Origin: an uncultured Ignavibacteria bacterium
GTDB lineage: Bacteria; Bacteroidota; Ignavibacteria; Tepidaquicellales; Tepidaquicellaceae
Direction: 5' to 3'
Length of the DNA stretch: 64,000 bases
Assembly (NCBI GenBank): GCA_937974175.1
Contig: CALJIG010000062.1
Location: 1 to 64,000 of the forward strand
Below, in pieces: positions 17,817 through 26,123 of the stretch (positions are counted from its first letter, which is position 1; every line of letters starts with the position of its first letter). The notes beneath the pieces were generated by a model. That model ran no database searches, was not told the origin of the DNA, and saw nothing but the letters and a program-made list of their open reading frames with translations. The position numbers and the translations under genes were made by a program.

Positions 17817-18293
17817 ATGCACGACTTTAATAAAGAATTCATGGATGCAGCTGTTCAGGCATCGAAAGAAAATGTAGAAAAAGGCTTAGGCGGTCCGTTC
17901 GGAGCAGTGATTGTAAAAGACGGAAAAATAATTGCAAAGGGAAGCAATAAAGTTACTACTAAGAATGACCCTACTGCACATGCAGAAGTGGAAACTATAA
18001 GGGAAGCATGTAAAAATCTGAATACCTTTAATTTAAGCGGCTGTGAAATTTATACAAGCTGCGAACCATGCCCGATGTGCCTGGCTGCTATCTACTGGGC
18101 AAGGCTTGATAAAATTTATTACGCCAATGATAAACATCACGCAGCAGATATAGGTTTTGACGATAAATTTATCTATGAAGAGCTGGATTTAGCTCATGAG
18201 CACAGAAAAATTCCGATGATACATTATCATTCAGATGAAGCTCTAGAAGTGTTTAAAGCATGGACTTTGAACGAAGAGAAGACTGAATACTAA
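17817..18293 (+). CDS. Nucleoside deaminase (guanine deaminase/TadA-like)
   Basis: Zinc-dependent cytidine-deaminase-fold enzyme with the HAE motif at 55-57 (THAEVETIREAC) and PCPMC at about 84-88. Sequence and length (158 residues from this start) best fit bacterial guanine deaminase, converting guanine to xanthine, but TadA-type tRNA deaminase is not fully excluded. In-frame ATGs also exist at 17787 and 17805; the first lies inside the preceding terminator loop, so 17817 or 17805 is preferred. It ends 49 bp before the convergent chrA gene. Confidence 0.88.
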   Translation: MHDFNKEFMDAAVQASKENVEKGLGGPFGAVIVKDGKIIAKGSNKVTTKNDPTAHAEVETIREACKNLNTFNLSGCEIYTSCEPCPMCLAAIYWARLDKIYYANDKHHAADIGFDDKFIYEELDLAHEHRKIPMIHYHSDEALEVFKAWTLNEEKTEY

Positions 18294-18304
18294 TAATTAC
18301 ATTC

Positions 18305-18332
18305 GTAGAGACACAAAATTTTGTGTCTCTAC
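18305..18332. repeat. 28-nt perfect palindrome (GTAGAGACAC family)
   Basis: A perfect 28-nt inverted repeat, with each 14-nt arm being GTAGAGACACAAAA or its complement. It lies between the convergent deaminase and chrA genes. A near-identical copy is at 49051-49078 and a relative at 46415-46454, all at convergent gene ends. It is probably a bidirectional terminator derived from a dispersed repeat. Confidence 0.85.
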
Positions 18333-18342
18333 ATCCACTTAA

Positions 18343-19482
18343 TTACATCATCATCCTCACAGCGATTCCGCAAACAGCAGCAGCAATTATTAAATAAAGC
18401 GTATTCACTTTTACTCTAAAAAGTACTATTAGAGTAACTAAAAAAATTATAATAGTAGGAATATCTATCAGCGAGCTCCACGAAAGATTATACGCAGTGG
18501 ATAGTATTGCTCCGATAGCGGCAGCATTAGCTCCTTTAATAAAACTCTTCAGATAAAAATTATCTTTGAATTTTGATATACTGTGAGCAAGTATAAGCAC
18601 GAAGCAAAACGTCGGGAAGAAAATACAGAACGTACCAACAACAGAGCCCCAGAATCCTGCAGTTAAATATCCAATAAAAGTTGCTGTGATTACTACGGGA
18701 CCCGGAGTAATGTTGCCGAATGAAATCCCTGCGAGAAAATCTGCCTGGCTAAGCCAGTGATAATTTACAACAACATCCTGCTGCAGAACACCTATGATAA
18801 CAAATCCGCTTCCGTAAGTAAGGCTTCCTGTTTTTAAAAACACTAAGGCTAAATCAAGAAGTTTGCTGCCCATAGTTTGAGTAACCTGACCTATGAATGC
18901 AAAAGGTGATGCAATAAGCAGCGGCAGAAAATTTAGCTTATCTGTTTTCTTATCCCGGATTGAATAATATATTACCGCTATCAAAGCCGAAGAAATAATT
19001 AAATAAAGTATTCCGACTTTGAAAAATATCGTTAGTGCAATTGATAAAAAGAAAACAGCGAAAAGAAAATAATCTTTCTTTAAAACATTTTTGCTTAGCT
19101 TTATTCCCGAGTGTAAAATAATTGCTATGATGGCAGGGCTTACACCGTAAAGGGCATATTGAATATAGCTAATATCGTTATACTTTTGATAAAAAATTGA
19201 GAAGAGCAATACAAGTATGTACGAGGGCAGCACTAAAGCAAAGCCGCACAAGGCAGCGCCGGCAACGCCGAACTTGAAAAACCCATTATATACTCCAACC
19301 TGAAATGCCATAGGACCGGGAGCTATCTGCGCGTACCCAAAGTAATGCTCAAATTCTTCTTTTTCCAGCCAGCCCCGTTTTTCTACAAGATCAACGCGTA
19401 TTGTATTTATGATTGCAAGCGGACCGCCGAATGCAGTGGAGCCGACATATAAGTAATATTTGAATAATTCCCAGAGGGTCAA
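18343..19482 (-). CDS. chrA: Chromate transporter family (long-chain ChrA)
   Basis: Inner-membrane CHR-family transporter. The 379-residue protein has two homologous halves: the first contains TAFGGPLAIINTIR and GYAQIAPGPMAFQVGVYNG, the second SLTYGSGFVIIGVLQQD and GITPGPV-type residues (SFGNITPGPVVITATFIGY). About ten membrane segments are visible. Long-chain family members expel chromate, probably by proton exchange, but substrate is inferred from family. The start is TTG, overlapping the stop of the upstream AlkD-like gene by 4 nt, so the two are coupled. Confidence 0.92.
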   Translation of the reverse strand: MTLWELFKYYLYVGSTAFGGPLAIINTIRVDLVEKRGWLEKEEFEHYFGYAQIAPGPMAFQVGVYNGFFKFGVAGAALCGFALVLPSYILVLLFSIFYQKYNDISYIQYALYGVSPAIIAIILHSGIKLSKNVLKKDYFLFAVFFLSIALTIFFKVGILYLIISSALIAVIYYSIRDKKTDKLNFLPLLIASPFAFIGQVTQTMGSKLLDLALVFLKTGSLTYGSGFVIIGVLQQDVVVNYHWLSQADFLAGISFGNITPGPVVITATFIGYLTAGFWGSVVGTFCIFFPTFCFVLILAHSISKFKDNFYLKSFIKGANAAAIGAILSTAYNLSWSSLIDIPTIIIFLVTLIVLFRVKVNTLYLIIAAAVCGIAVRMMM

Positions 19483-20342
19483 ATTTCTATTCCTTCCTTT
19501 TTAATGAATGGCTGAACTAAGTTTGAATGTCTTTTATTGAGATGTCTCAGGGTTGAAACAACCGCTCTAGAAACCACTTTACTTTTTTCCGGTAATAACT
19601 CTTTTAAAATTTCCAACGCCTTCGTTGGATATTTGTTGCCAAAACTGTTATTGAAAGTCATTGCAATATTCCATTTTACATGCTCGTTGTTTATCTTCAG
19701 CCATTTTTTTAACTGAGCAAAAACTTCGTCCGGATGATGATTACCAAGATGAGAGCCGAGTATGAAAGGACCTAAATTTTTTTTGACGTAAACAGATGAA
19801 TCATACATAAGAGGTTCAAGAATTTCGAAGGCATTTTTTAATTTCGATTTATCTTTTTGGTCAGAATACGCAAGTGCAGAAAATACAACTGCTCTTCTTA
19901 CATTTTCAGACTTATGTTTTGCCCAGGTCAATATTGTTCTATATAATTCAGGATTATTAGCCAGAACATTAATAAAAGCTCCGGCAGCATATTCGCGCAC
20001 TTCCCAGTTATCGCTATCTGCAATTTTTAAAAGTATATCCTTTGTTTCTTTTTTGTTGTGAGCAAATCCGCGCCAGATAATATGTATGCCTATCTCCTGC
20101 GCAACTGGTTCAGTCATCGAGCAATATCTCTTTCCTAAGTTAAAAAAATCTTTTTCGCGTTTCTTTTTATCTTCTGTTTGTGAAAGCTGTTTTGTTAATT
20201 CTTTTGTTGTGAAGCGTTTTATATCTGTCTTAGGTGTTCCGGCGTGTTTTGTTTTTAGTGAGTCAAGATAGGAAATTAATTTATCATAGTCTTTGCCTTC
20301 TATAAAGGAAAGTATCTTTTTCTTCGTTTTGTCTTCAAGCAT
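19479..20342 (-). CDS. AlkD-like DNA alkylation repair protein (HEAT repeats)
   Basis: A 287-residue all-helical protein with HEAT-like repeats resembling the AlkD/AlkC alkyl-base glycosylase family: KREKDFFNLGKRYCSMTEPVAQEIG, SDNWEVREYAAGAFINVL, HKSENVRRAVVFSAL and NEHVKWNIAMTFNNSFG. The fold would bind damaged duplex DNA. Glycosylase activity is uncertain because the key aspartate and tryptophans cannot be placed confidently. It is coupled to chrA by a 4-nt overlap, hinting at a joint stress-response unit. Confidence 0.72.
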   Translation of the reverse strand: MLEDKTKKKILSFIEGKDYDKLISYLDSLKTKHAGTPKTDIKRFTTKELTKQLSQTEDKKKREKDFFNLGKRYCSMTEPVAQEIGIHIIWRGFAHNKKETKDILLKIADSDNWEVREYAAGAFINVLANNPELYRTILTWAKHKSENVRRAVVFSALAYSDQKDKSKLKNAFEILEPLMYDSSVYVKKNLGPFILGSHLGNHHPDEVFAQLKKWLKINNEHVKWNIAMTFNNSFGNKYPTKALEILKELLPEKSKVVSRAVVSTLRHLNKRHSNLVQPFIKKEGIEI

Positions 20343-20460
20343 TAATTAAGTTATGAACAATATCAAAAAATAAAAAGATATAAAATGAAGTTATGGAAAA
20401 CCCTTCATCTTAATAGAAAAAAATAAAGCATATCATCTGGTATTTATTCTTAATACAGTA

Positions 20461-20595
20461 ACCCCATCCTTTAGGATAGGGTATTGAAGGCTATAGTTTG
20501 TTGCCCTTTAAGGCGAAAAAAATTTACTGTTTGACCCTAAAGGGTTTATTGGATACGGGAACTACCCCATCCTAAAGGATGGGGTTACTGTTTTT
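20461..20595. repeat. Paired CCCCATCCT palindromic repeats
   Basis: Two related inverted repeats about 90 nt apart. The first is imperfect (ACCCCATCCT with AGGATAGGGT), the second perfect (20574-20583 with 20586-20595). They look like a dispersed intergenic element rather than a coding sequence. Confidence 0.7.
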
Positions 20596-20610
20596 TTGTT
20601 TTAAAAAAAA

Positions 20611-20650
20611 ACCCTTTGAAAATTTCTTCGCAAAGGGTTTATTACTCAAT
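20611..20650 (-). terminator. Rho-independent terminator of TPR gene
   Basis: On the minus strand a 10-bp stem AAACCCTTTG/CAAAGGGTTT (20619-20628 with 20641-20650) is followed by a run of T residues, 30 nt after the stop of the gene at 20680. Confidence 0.85.
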
Positions 20651-20679
20651 ACTCATTACCCACTACTCAATACTAAAAA

Positions 20680-21456
20680 CTATTTCACTTTATCATCATA
20701 TTCTTTCTTTACATATCCTGTAAGCATTTTTGAATTAGGATTTATTGCGAGCCCTTTATCCAGAAAAGCTTTTGCTTCAGTTAGTTTATCCTGATCGAGC
20801 ATGCATAGCGCCATATAAGCGTAAGCAGTCTCTTCACCCCAATCAGGAAGAGTTACATCAGAGTTTTTAATCAATCCGAAAAGCTCAACTGATTTTTCAA
20901 GTAGTGGCTGTGCTTTATCAACTCCGCCGCCGAATGCTGCCGGTGTGTAAAATGTTGCAACTCCCTTTACTAAGTATAATCTCGGATTTGTAGGGTCATA
21001 TTTTTTAGCGTTTTCTTCATCGGTAGTTACATCGGCAATTATGCTTTGCATCTTATCCATTTCATATTGGAATCTGTTGTAATCCAGAGATAATTTTAAA
21101 ACATAAGTGTCCGCAAAGTTATCTCTATCCAGTAAAGATTTACCGATAAGCTCTAGACCTGACTGAGTATATTTTTTTATTTTCTCATTATCTTTGCTTT
21201 CCATTGCAGTTACAGCAATATGATAGTCGCACAAAGCAAGATAATAATTTACAAGCCATGTGTTCTTTTTTAGCTGAAGAATTCTTTCAAATTGTCCGCG
21301 CGCCTTTATCATTTCTTTTTCATCATATTTATCAAGAGCGGTTTTTAAGCTGGTTTTTGCTTTTACAATTGCATTTGTAAAATCATCATCGGCTTTTAAT
21401 ATTGTGTTCAAACCGAATGTGATTAACAGTAGTACTAATAATAATGTTTTTTTCAT
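20680..21456 (-). CDS. Secreted TPR-repeat protein
   Basis: A 258-residue exported protein: signal peptide (MKKTLLLVLLLITFGLN) and then TPR-like helices (ARGQFERILQLKKNTWLVNYYLALCDYHIA; AYAYMALCMLDQDKLTEAKAFLDKGLAINPNSK). It follows the TonB-dependent receptor gene by 34 bp on the same strand. A periplasmic partner of that receptor is the simplest idea, but no specific function is visible. Confidence 0.8.
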   Translation of the reverse strand: MKKTLLLVLLLITFGLNTILKADDDFTNAIVKAKTSLKTALDKYDEKEMIKARGQFERILQLKKNTWLVNYYLALCDYHIAVTAMESKDNEKIKKYTQSGLELIGKSLLDRDNFADTYVLKLSLDYNRFQYEMDKMQSIIADVTTDEENAKKYDPTNPRLYLVKGVATFYTPAAFGGGVDKAQPLLEKSVELFGLIKNSDVTLPDWGEETAYAYMALCMLDQDKLTEAKAFLDKGLAINPNSKMLTGYVKKEYDDKVK

Positions 21457-21490
21457 TTCTTAAGGTTTATGTTTTTTATTAAAATTAAAT

Positions 21491-23695
21491 TTATATTTGT
21501 AGTCCAATACCGAACCAGACAATTCTTATGTTGTTCGAGCGGACATCTATCTTTTGAGAATAATCATAATTATAATTATACTGATAAAGATTTTTTGTAT
21601 CGAATACATTATTGAACGCAACAAACATTACGCAGAACCTATTCATAAGCGATGTTATATACTGAACGCTTATATCTGCGCGTGTATATGTCGGAAATCT
21701 GTCGCTGTTCTTTTCTCCGTAGGTGGGTATATAAACATTTTGCGCAGCATCGAACAATGAACTTACCACAGGAGTATATGGCTTACCTGTAGAGATTCTA
21801 TAGGATAAACCAACGTTTATTGCATCGGTGACATTATAGCTTCCTGTAAAGCTCATGTTATGAGTAATATCGTAATCAGATGATGTCTGCGTTGTTGCAT
21901 CGTATTGTCTTCTCTTAGAATCAGAGTAAGCGTATGAAATCCATCCGGTGAATTTATTTTCATATTTATATTTTAAGAAGACATCTATACCTTTTGCAAA
22001 ACCGCTTCCCATGGATTTATATCTGAAATCATTATAATCCAATGCTACAAGATTTTTGTAATCTTTATAGTATCCTTCCACTCTGAAAACTATATCGCCT
22101 TCTTTATTATACTCATATCCCAGTATGTAATGTATTGCTTCCTGCGCATCTAGATTGTTATCAAGCGCTCTCAGATAATCATTCGGCACCGGATACTGGT
22201 GATATAAACCGACTGCTGCGCGGAAAACATTGTACTTTGAGACTTGGTATCCCAATGAAAGTCTCGGGTCAAAACTAATTTTTTTAGAGAGAGTATGATA
22301 ATCACTTCTTACACCGGTGATAGCGAAAAATTTATCTGTCAGTCTCATTTGTGTTTCAGCGTACACACCGAGTCTTCCTGAGTTTGCTGTTGTATCAAGA
22401 CTTCTTGATGGAGCAGTAAGTTTTAAATTATAAGAATTATCCGGCACAATGCCTTCTATATGATTTTCAAGATATTCATATTCTACACCTGTGTTGATAT
22501 CCGTTTTATCGCTTACCTGTACAGTTAAATCCGCTCTTCCCTTTGCATAATAATCTTTTGATTTTGTATCTAATATTCCGTAATTAGATTTTCTATCGTA
22601 CAAGCTGAACGATGCTCCTGCATTGAACATAGAACCCGATGAAGGAGAGAATGACATTTTGTAACTTCCGAAATAATTGTGAGATTCAGAATTAAAAAAT
22701 CCGTCATAAGAAGGACTTGTATTTCTTATCCCGATTTTGTCACCGGAGTAATCTCCGTATACTTTCATATAACCGGTCTCGCCGAATTTGTATGCTAGTG
22801 TTCCGCCGAATCCTGTTGCAGTCGGAATTTTACTGTAGTCCTGTGATATTCCATTCAGATCAAAGAACGGCTTTAAATATGTCTGGCTTACCGAAAAACT
22901 GCCGCCAAATTTTCCTTTGTGGTTATAAACACCTGAAAGTCCGCCTGCGCCGATACCAAGTATTGCAAACATACCTGTGCTTGTAGGAATTTCATATGAT
23001 TTCAGATCGAGCACTGCAGATAGAGCATTACCGTACTTTGCGGAGAAACCGCCGCTTGTAAAATTAATACCCTTTAAGCTCCACGGGTCAACAGTGGAGA
23101 ATGAAGAAGTGTTATATGAGTTATCGAATATAAACGGATTGTATAAAGTTGCTAAATCTAAAATTGTAACTACTTCATTCGGGTCGCCGCCGCGTACTGT
23201 AATACGGCTGCCTTCATCTACCTGATTAGAACCCGGGAAAGTTGTAAGCGCTCGGTATAGGTCTGCATTGGCACCGGGAATTCTTACGATTTCCAAAGGA
23301 GTTAAAGTTACTTTTGAATTTTCTCCCGATGTAAACGAGCTTGCCGTTACTAAAATTTCTTCAGTGCGGACTTCGCTTTTCTTGAGCTTGATATCAAGAG
23401 TCATGTTCATACCTGCTGCAAGATTTATTTCCTGCATGTGATTTGTGTAATCCATAGCAGTAACAAGAAGCTTATACGTTCCGGTCTTTTCTGTTTCAAA
23501 TTCATACATACCTTTTTCATCTGATGTTGCGCCGTCAATAGTTCCTTCAAGAACTAAGTTAGCGCCGCTGACAGGTTTATTCTCCTCATTTGTAATTTTG
23601 CCGGAGATTTTTATTACACCTGTGGCGGTGGAATCAGCTGCGAATACTTTCGCCGAGAATAATAATACAAGTAAAGCTGTAGAAAGAAGTTTCAT
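21491..23695 (-). CDS. TonB-dependent receptor with carboxypeptidase-regulatory-like domain
   Basis: Outer-membrane active transporter. A signal peptide is followed by a CarboxypepD_reg-like domain (about residues 28-110, ISGKITNEENKPVSGANLVLEG), a plug domain (RIPGANADLYRALTTFPGSN, RVTIRGGDPNEV-like RITVRGGDPNEVV) and a long beta-barrel ending FGIGLQI. The 734-residue length is normal. The substrate is unknown. It precedes the TPR gene and follows the pterin dehydratase gene by 24 bp, so these minus-strand genes may be one transcript. Confidence 0.9.
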   Translation of the reverse strand: MKLLSTALLVLLFSAKVFAADSTATGVIKISGKITNEENKPVSGANLVLEGTIDGATSDEKGMYEFETEKTGTYKLLVTAMDYTNHMQEINLAAGMNMTLDIKLKKSEVRTEEILVTASSFTSGENSKVTLTPLEIVRIPGANADLYRALTTFPGSNQVDEGSRITVRGGDPNEVVTILDLATLYNPFIFDNSYNTSSFSTVDPWSLKGINFTSGGFSAKYGNALSAVLDLKSYEIPTSTGMFAILGIGAGGLSGVYNHKGKFGGSFSVSQTYLKPFFDLNGISQDYSKIPTATGFGGTLAYKFGETGYMKVYGDYSGDKIGIRNTSPSYDGFFNSESHNYFGSYKMSFSPSSGSMFNAGASFSLYDRKSNYGILDTKSKDYYAKGRADLTVQVSDKTDINTGVEYEYLENHIEGIVPDNSYNLKLTAPSRSLDTTANSGRLGVYAETQMRLTDKFFAITGVRSDYHTLSKKISFDPRLSLGYQVSKYNVFRAAVGLYHQYPVPNDYLRALDNNLDAQEAIHYILGYEYNKEGDIVFRVEGYYKDYKNLVALDYNDFRYKSMGSGFAKGIDVFLKYKYENKFTGWISYAYSDSKRRQYDATTQTSSDYDITHNMSFTGSYNVTDAINVGLSYRISTGKPYTPVVSSLFDAAQNVYIPTYGEKNSDRFPTYTRADISVQYITSLMNRFCVMFVAFNNVFDTKNLYQYNYNYDYSQKIDVRSNNIRIVWFGIGLQI

Positions 23696-23719
23696 GTTAT
23701 GGTTAATTATTATAAAAAA

Positions 23720-24004
23720 TTAAAATTTTAATTTATCTATTTCTTTTGCGATTTTAATATCACGTGATGATAATCCTTTAACATCATGAGATGAAAAAGA
23801 AACGTCGATTGAATCGTATTTCATTGTTAAGTAATCGGGGTGGTGGTCATGCGCCTGGCAGAGCGCGCCTATTGAAGTTGCTAAGCCCATAGTTTGAGGG
23901 AATCCTTTGGTTTTAAAAGATTTTACGATAGAACTTCCTTTTAGTTTCCAGTCTTTCAGCTTTTTCAGGCTTTCAGATATTTCGTTTTTAGTCAGTTTTT
24001 CCAT
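23720..24004 (-). CDS. phhB: 4a-hydroxytetrahydrobiopterin dehydratase
   Basis: Pterin-4a-carbinolamine dehydratase, which regenerates the pterin cofactor after aromatic amino-acid hydroxylation. It has the diagnostic HDHHPD (residues 52-57) and SSHDVKGLSSRD segments, and the 94-residue length is typical. No aromatic amino-acid hydroxylase is in the window; in many bacteria the protein also has a molybdopterin-related or moonlighting role. It overlaps the end of the upstream winged-helix gene by 17 nt. Confidence 0.93.
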   Translation of the reverse strand: MEKLTKNEISESLKKLKDWKLKGSSIVKSFKTKGFPQTMGLATSIGALCQAHDHHPDYLTMKYDSIDVSFSSHDVKGLSSRDIKIAKEIDKLKF

Positions 24005-24314
24005 TTTTTTGCTGTTTACTGTTATTTAATAATTTTTCTAAATTTTCTATATATGCTTCAAAGGCTTTGTGCCCCTTTATTGTAATTTTATATCTGGAGA
24101 CCGGCTTTCTTTCCATAAAGCTTTTTTTCACATTGATATATCCCGCCTCTTCCAGCTTGCGCAAGTGTACACTCAGGTTTCCGTCAGTTGCATTTACTTT
24201 TTCTTTCAGAAATGTAAACTCAGCTTCTTCAACAGTTACAAGCACGGCCATTATTGCAGTGCGAATGCGCGAGTGCAGTACATCATCTATTTGCTGATAA
24301 TCAAAATTGCTCAT
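23988..24314 (-). CDS. Winged-helix transcriptional regulator
   Basis: A small DNA-binding protein with one winged helix-turn-helix (HSRIRTAIMAVLVTVEEAEF, then VNATDGNLSVHLRKLEEAGYINVKKSF), of the family often encoded next to small membrane proteins in Bacteroidota. A TTG start at 24335 would add seven residues (MKIIQIK) but the internal ATG at 24314 fits the family better. It lies just downstream of two paralogous membrane proteins and probably regulates that operon. Confidence 0.88.
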   Translation of the reverse strand: MSNFDYQQIDDVLHSRIRTAIMAVLVTVEEAEFTFLKEKVNATDGNLSVHLRKLEEAGYINVKKSFMERKPVSRYKITIKGHKAFEAYIENLEKLLNNSKQQKNGKTD

Positions 24315-24337
24315 TTTAATTTGTATTATTTTCAACG

Positions 24338-24937
24338 TTAAGCTTCAACAACTGTCAATTCTTTTTTCCATTTAGAAAACAATATTAAGCCCGGAATAAC
24401 CTGAAATGCCAGCAGGAAAATTCCATTTGCAAGTAAAACCTCGACTCCTGATATATTAAACATTACAATTGAAGCTCCCCACCAGCAGAATGCCATCAGC
24501 TTCAGCATCTTATCAGAGTACATTACGCCTGATGTGAAATATCCAACACCCAGTACAGCCGCTATAAGCGGACTAATAGAAGCATAACTTATGGAGCCCG
24601 AAACTTTTCCGGCGACTACAATGACTAACATGGCAATTCCCAGTGATGCCCACAGTGCTGAAACAGTTTTATTTCCGGCAGAGTAAGTTTTTGCTTTTTT
24701 GCTGTCTTTGTATCCCCAGATAATAGAAAATATCCATCCTGTTAAAATACAAACTCCCCAGAAATAATTCGGGTTAAAATCCAAACTCAGTTTATTATTA
24801 AAATAATTAGCAAAGCAGGCAACACTTATCAGTACACCCCATAGGATATAATATTTCCCGTTATCGAGCGCTGATTTTCTGCTTTCATTCATTATTTTTT
24901 TAATGAATAAAATTTCTGATTCTAAATTTGCATTCAT
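24338..24937 (-). CDS. Four- to six-helix membrane protein, paralogue of next gene
   Basis: A 199-residue integral membrane protein. Its N terminus (ESEILFIKKIMNESRKSALDNG) aligns with that of the upstream neighbour (QSELSYIKSIMEKSRPSIVING), and both continue with about six hydrophobic segments, so the pair arose by tandem duplication. Function unknown. The 4-nt gap to its neighbour and the following winged-helix gene indicate an operon. Confidence 0.82.
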   Translation of the reverse strand: MNANLESEILFIKKIMNESRKSALDNGKYYILWGVLISVACFANYFNNKLSLDFNPNYFWGVCILTGWIFSIIWGYKDSKKAKTYSAGNKTVSALWASLGIAMLVIVVAGKVSGSISYASISPLIAAVLGVGYFTSGVMYSDKMLKLMAFCWWGASIVMFNISGVEVLLANGIFLLAFQVIPGLILFSKWKKELTVVEA

Positions 24938-24941
24938 AATT

Positions 24942-25562
24942 TTATGCTGATTGGTTTACGGTTTTAAATTTTTTATTTAGTATAAATCCCGGGATGACCT
25001 GCAGGCATACAATTAAGATTGCATACACAAGAAGTGATTCGGGGCGAAGGCTTTTATCAATTGTCATTGCAAAAAGTCCTGCCGAACCAATCCACCATGC
25101 ATAGCCTAAATTTGTAATCATTTTATTTTTAACAATACTGCCAATCATAAAATACATTACTCCCAGCACAGCCGACATTGACGGACCAATTGCATATGGC
25201 GAGAACACTCCGCTTAAAGGACCGACAAAGCCCAGTATTATCATTGCGATTCCGCATGAATTTGATATACGATGAATAAGATTTTCATCAAAGGCTTTTG
25301 CTCTGCTTACTATTCCTTTTTTTCTCTGATACCAGGTTATACCAAACGAGCAAACCCATCCGAAGGCTACGATTATCATCCACGCATAATATATTTGAGC
25401 CCCTGCGCCGGAAAGAATTGCAAAGTAAGTATTGAGAAGACCAAAGAAAACTAATATACCCCACATGATAAATTGCCATCCGTTAATAACAATCGACGGG
25501 CGGGATTTTTCCATAATGGATTTAATGTAACTGAGTTCTGATTGAACCTGAGTGTCGTTCAT
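24942..25562 (-). CDS. Membrane protein, paralogue of downstream gene
   Basis: A 206-residue integral membrane protein with a short amphipathic N-terminal segment and about six transmembrane helices. It shares the N-terminal motif and helix arrangement with the gene at 24338. It is first in the likely operon with that gene and the winged-helix regulator. No catalytic or transport motif is visible. Confidence 0.82.
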   Translation of the reverse strand: MNDTQVQSELSYIKSIMEKSRPSIVINGWQFIMWGILVFFGLLNTYFAILSGAGAQIYYAWMIIVAFGWVCSFGITWYQRKKGIVSRAKAFDENLIHRISNSCGIAMIILGFVGPLSGVFSPYAIGPSMSAVLGVMYFMIGSIVKNKMITNLGYAWWIGSAGLFAMTIDKSLRPESLLVYAILIVCLQVIPGFILNKKFKTVNQSA

Positions 25563-25666
25563 AAAGCACTTTGTTTTTTAAAGTTCTTTACGAAATTAAA
25601 ATTTTAAAGTTGCATTGTCAAGGGGGAAGAATAAAAAGTTGAATTTTCGGGGTATTTAGAAGGAAT

Positions 25667-25692
25667 ATTCTGAAGTATTATTCTGAAGTATT
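25667..25692. repeat. Tandem 13-nt direct repeat
   Basis: ATTCTGAAGTATT occurs twice without a gap, right after the stop of the minus-strand response-regulator gene. No function is evident. Confidence 0.75.
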
Positions 25693-25694
25693 GT

Positions 25695-26123
25695 TTACGT
25701 CATTACATTATAGAGTCTTTCGATTATTTCAGTTGTTAAAGGTTTTGATATAAAATCTTCAACACTAGAATTTTCTTTGGCTTTATCTATATCCGCTCTG
25801 CTTACGCTTGAAGTTAAAATAAATATTTTAACTTCCGTCTGTTCACGGGTCATTTCAGGAAAATGATTTTCATACTCAACAAGAAATTCCCAGCCCGACA
25901 TCAGCGGCATATTTATATCCAGCAGGATAAGAATTTTCTGAAATTTGCACTGTTGTATAGCTTCTTTCAGAAATGAAAGCCCTTCAACAGGTTTATTAAA
26001 GGAAATTATTTCAAACTCACTTTCTGAACCTAAATTAAATTTTCTTTTTAAGAGTATTTTGCTGATTGAATTGCATGTTGAATCATCATCAATCAATAAA
26101 GTTAACTTTCTTCTGTTCTTCAT
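25695..26123 (-). CDS. Single-domain response regulator (receiver)
   Basis: A 142-residue receiver domain without an output domain. The acidic pocket is LIDDDS (about 10-15), the phosphoacceptor is Asp69 in LLDINMP, LTSS supplies the conserved Ser/Thr and KPL (about 129) the lysine. It overlaps the histidine kinase gene by 4 nt and is presumably its partner, or a phosphorelay intermediate as in Rcp1-type CheY-like proteins. Confidence 0.93.
   Translation of the reverse strand: MKNRRKLTLLIDDDSTCNSISKILLKRKFNLGSESEFEIISFNKPVEGLSFLKEAIQQCKFQKILILLDINMPLMSGWEFLVEYENHFPEMTREQTEVKIFILTSSVSRADIDKAKENSSVEDFISKPLTTEIIERLYNVMT

Larger units (their letters stand above)
20343..20679. other. Intergenic region with palindromic repeats
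   Basis: No supported gene. It holds two ACCCCATCCT-type palindromes (20461-20482, imperfect; 20574-20595, perfect 10-bp stem), a shorter ACCC-TAAA-GGGT palindrome between them (about 20534-20545), and the terminator of the downstream minus-strand TPR gene (20611-20650). Confidence 0.7.
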
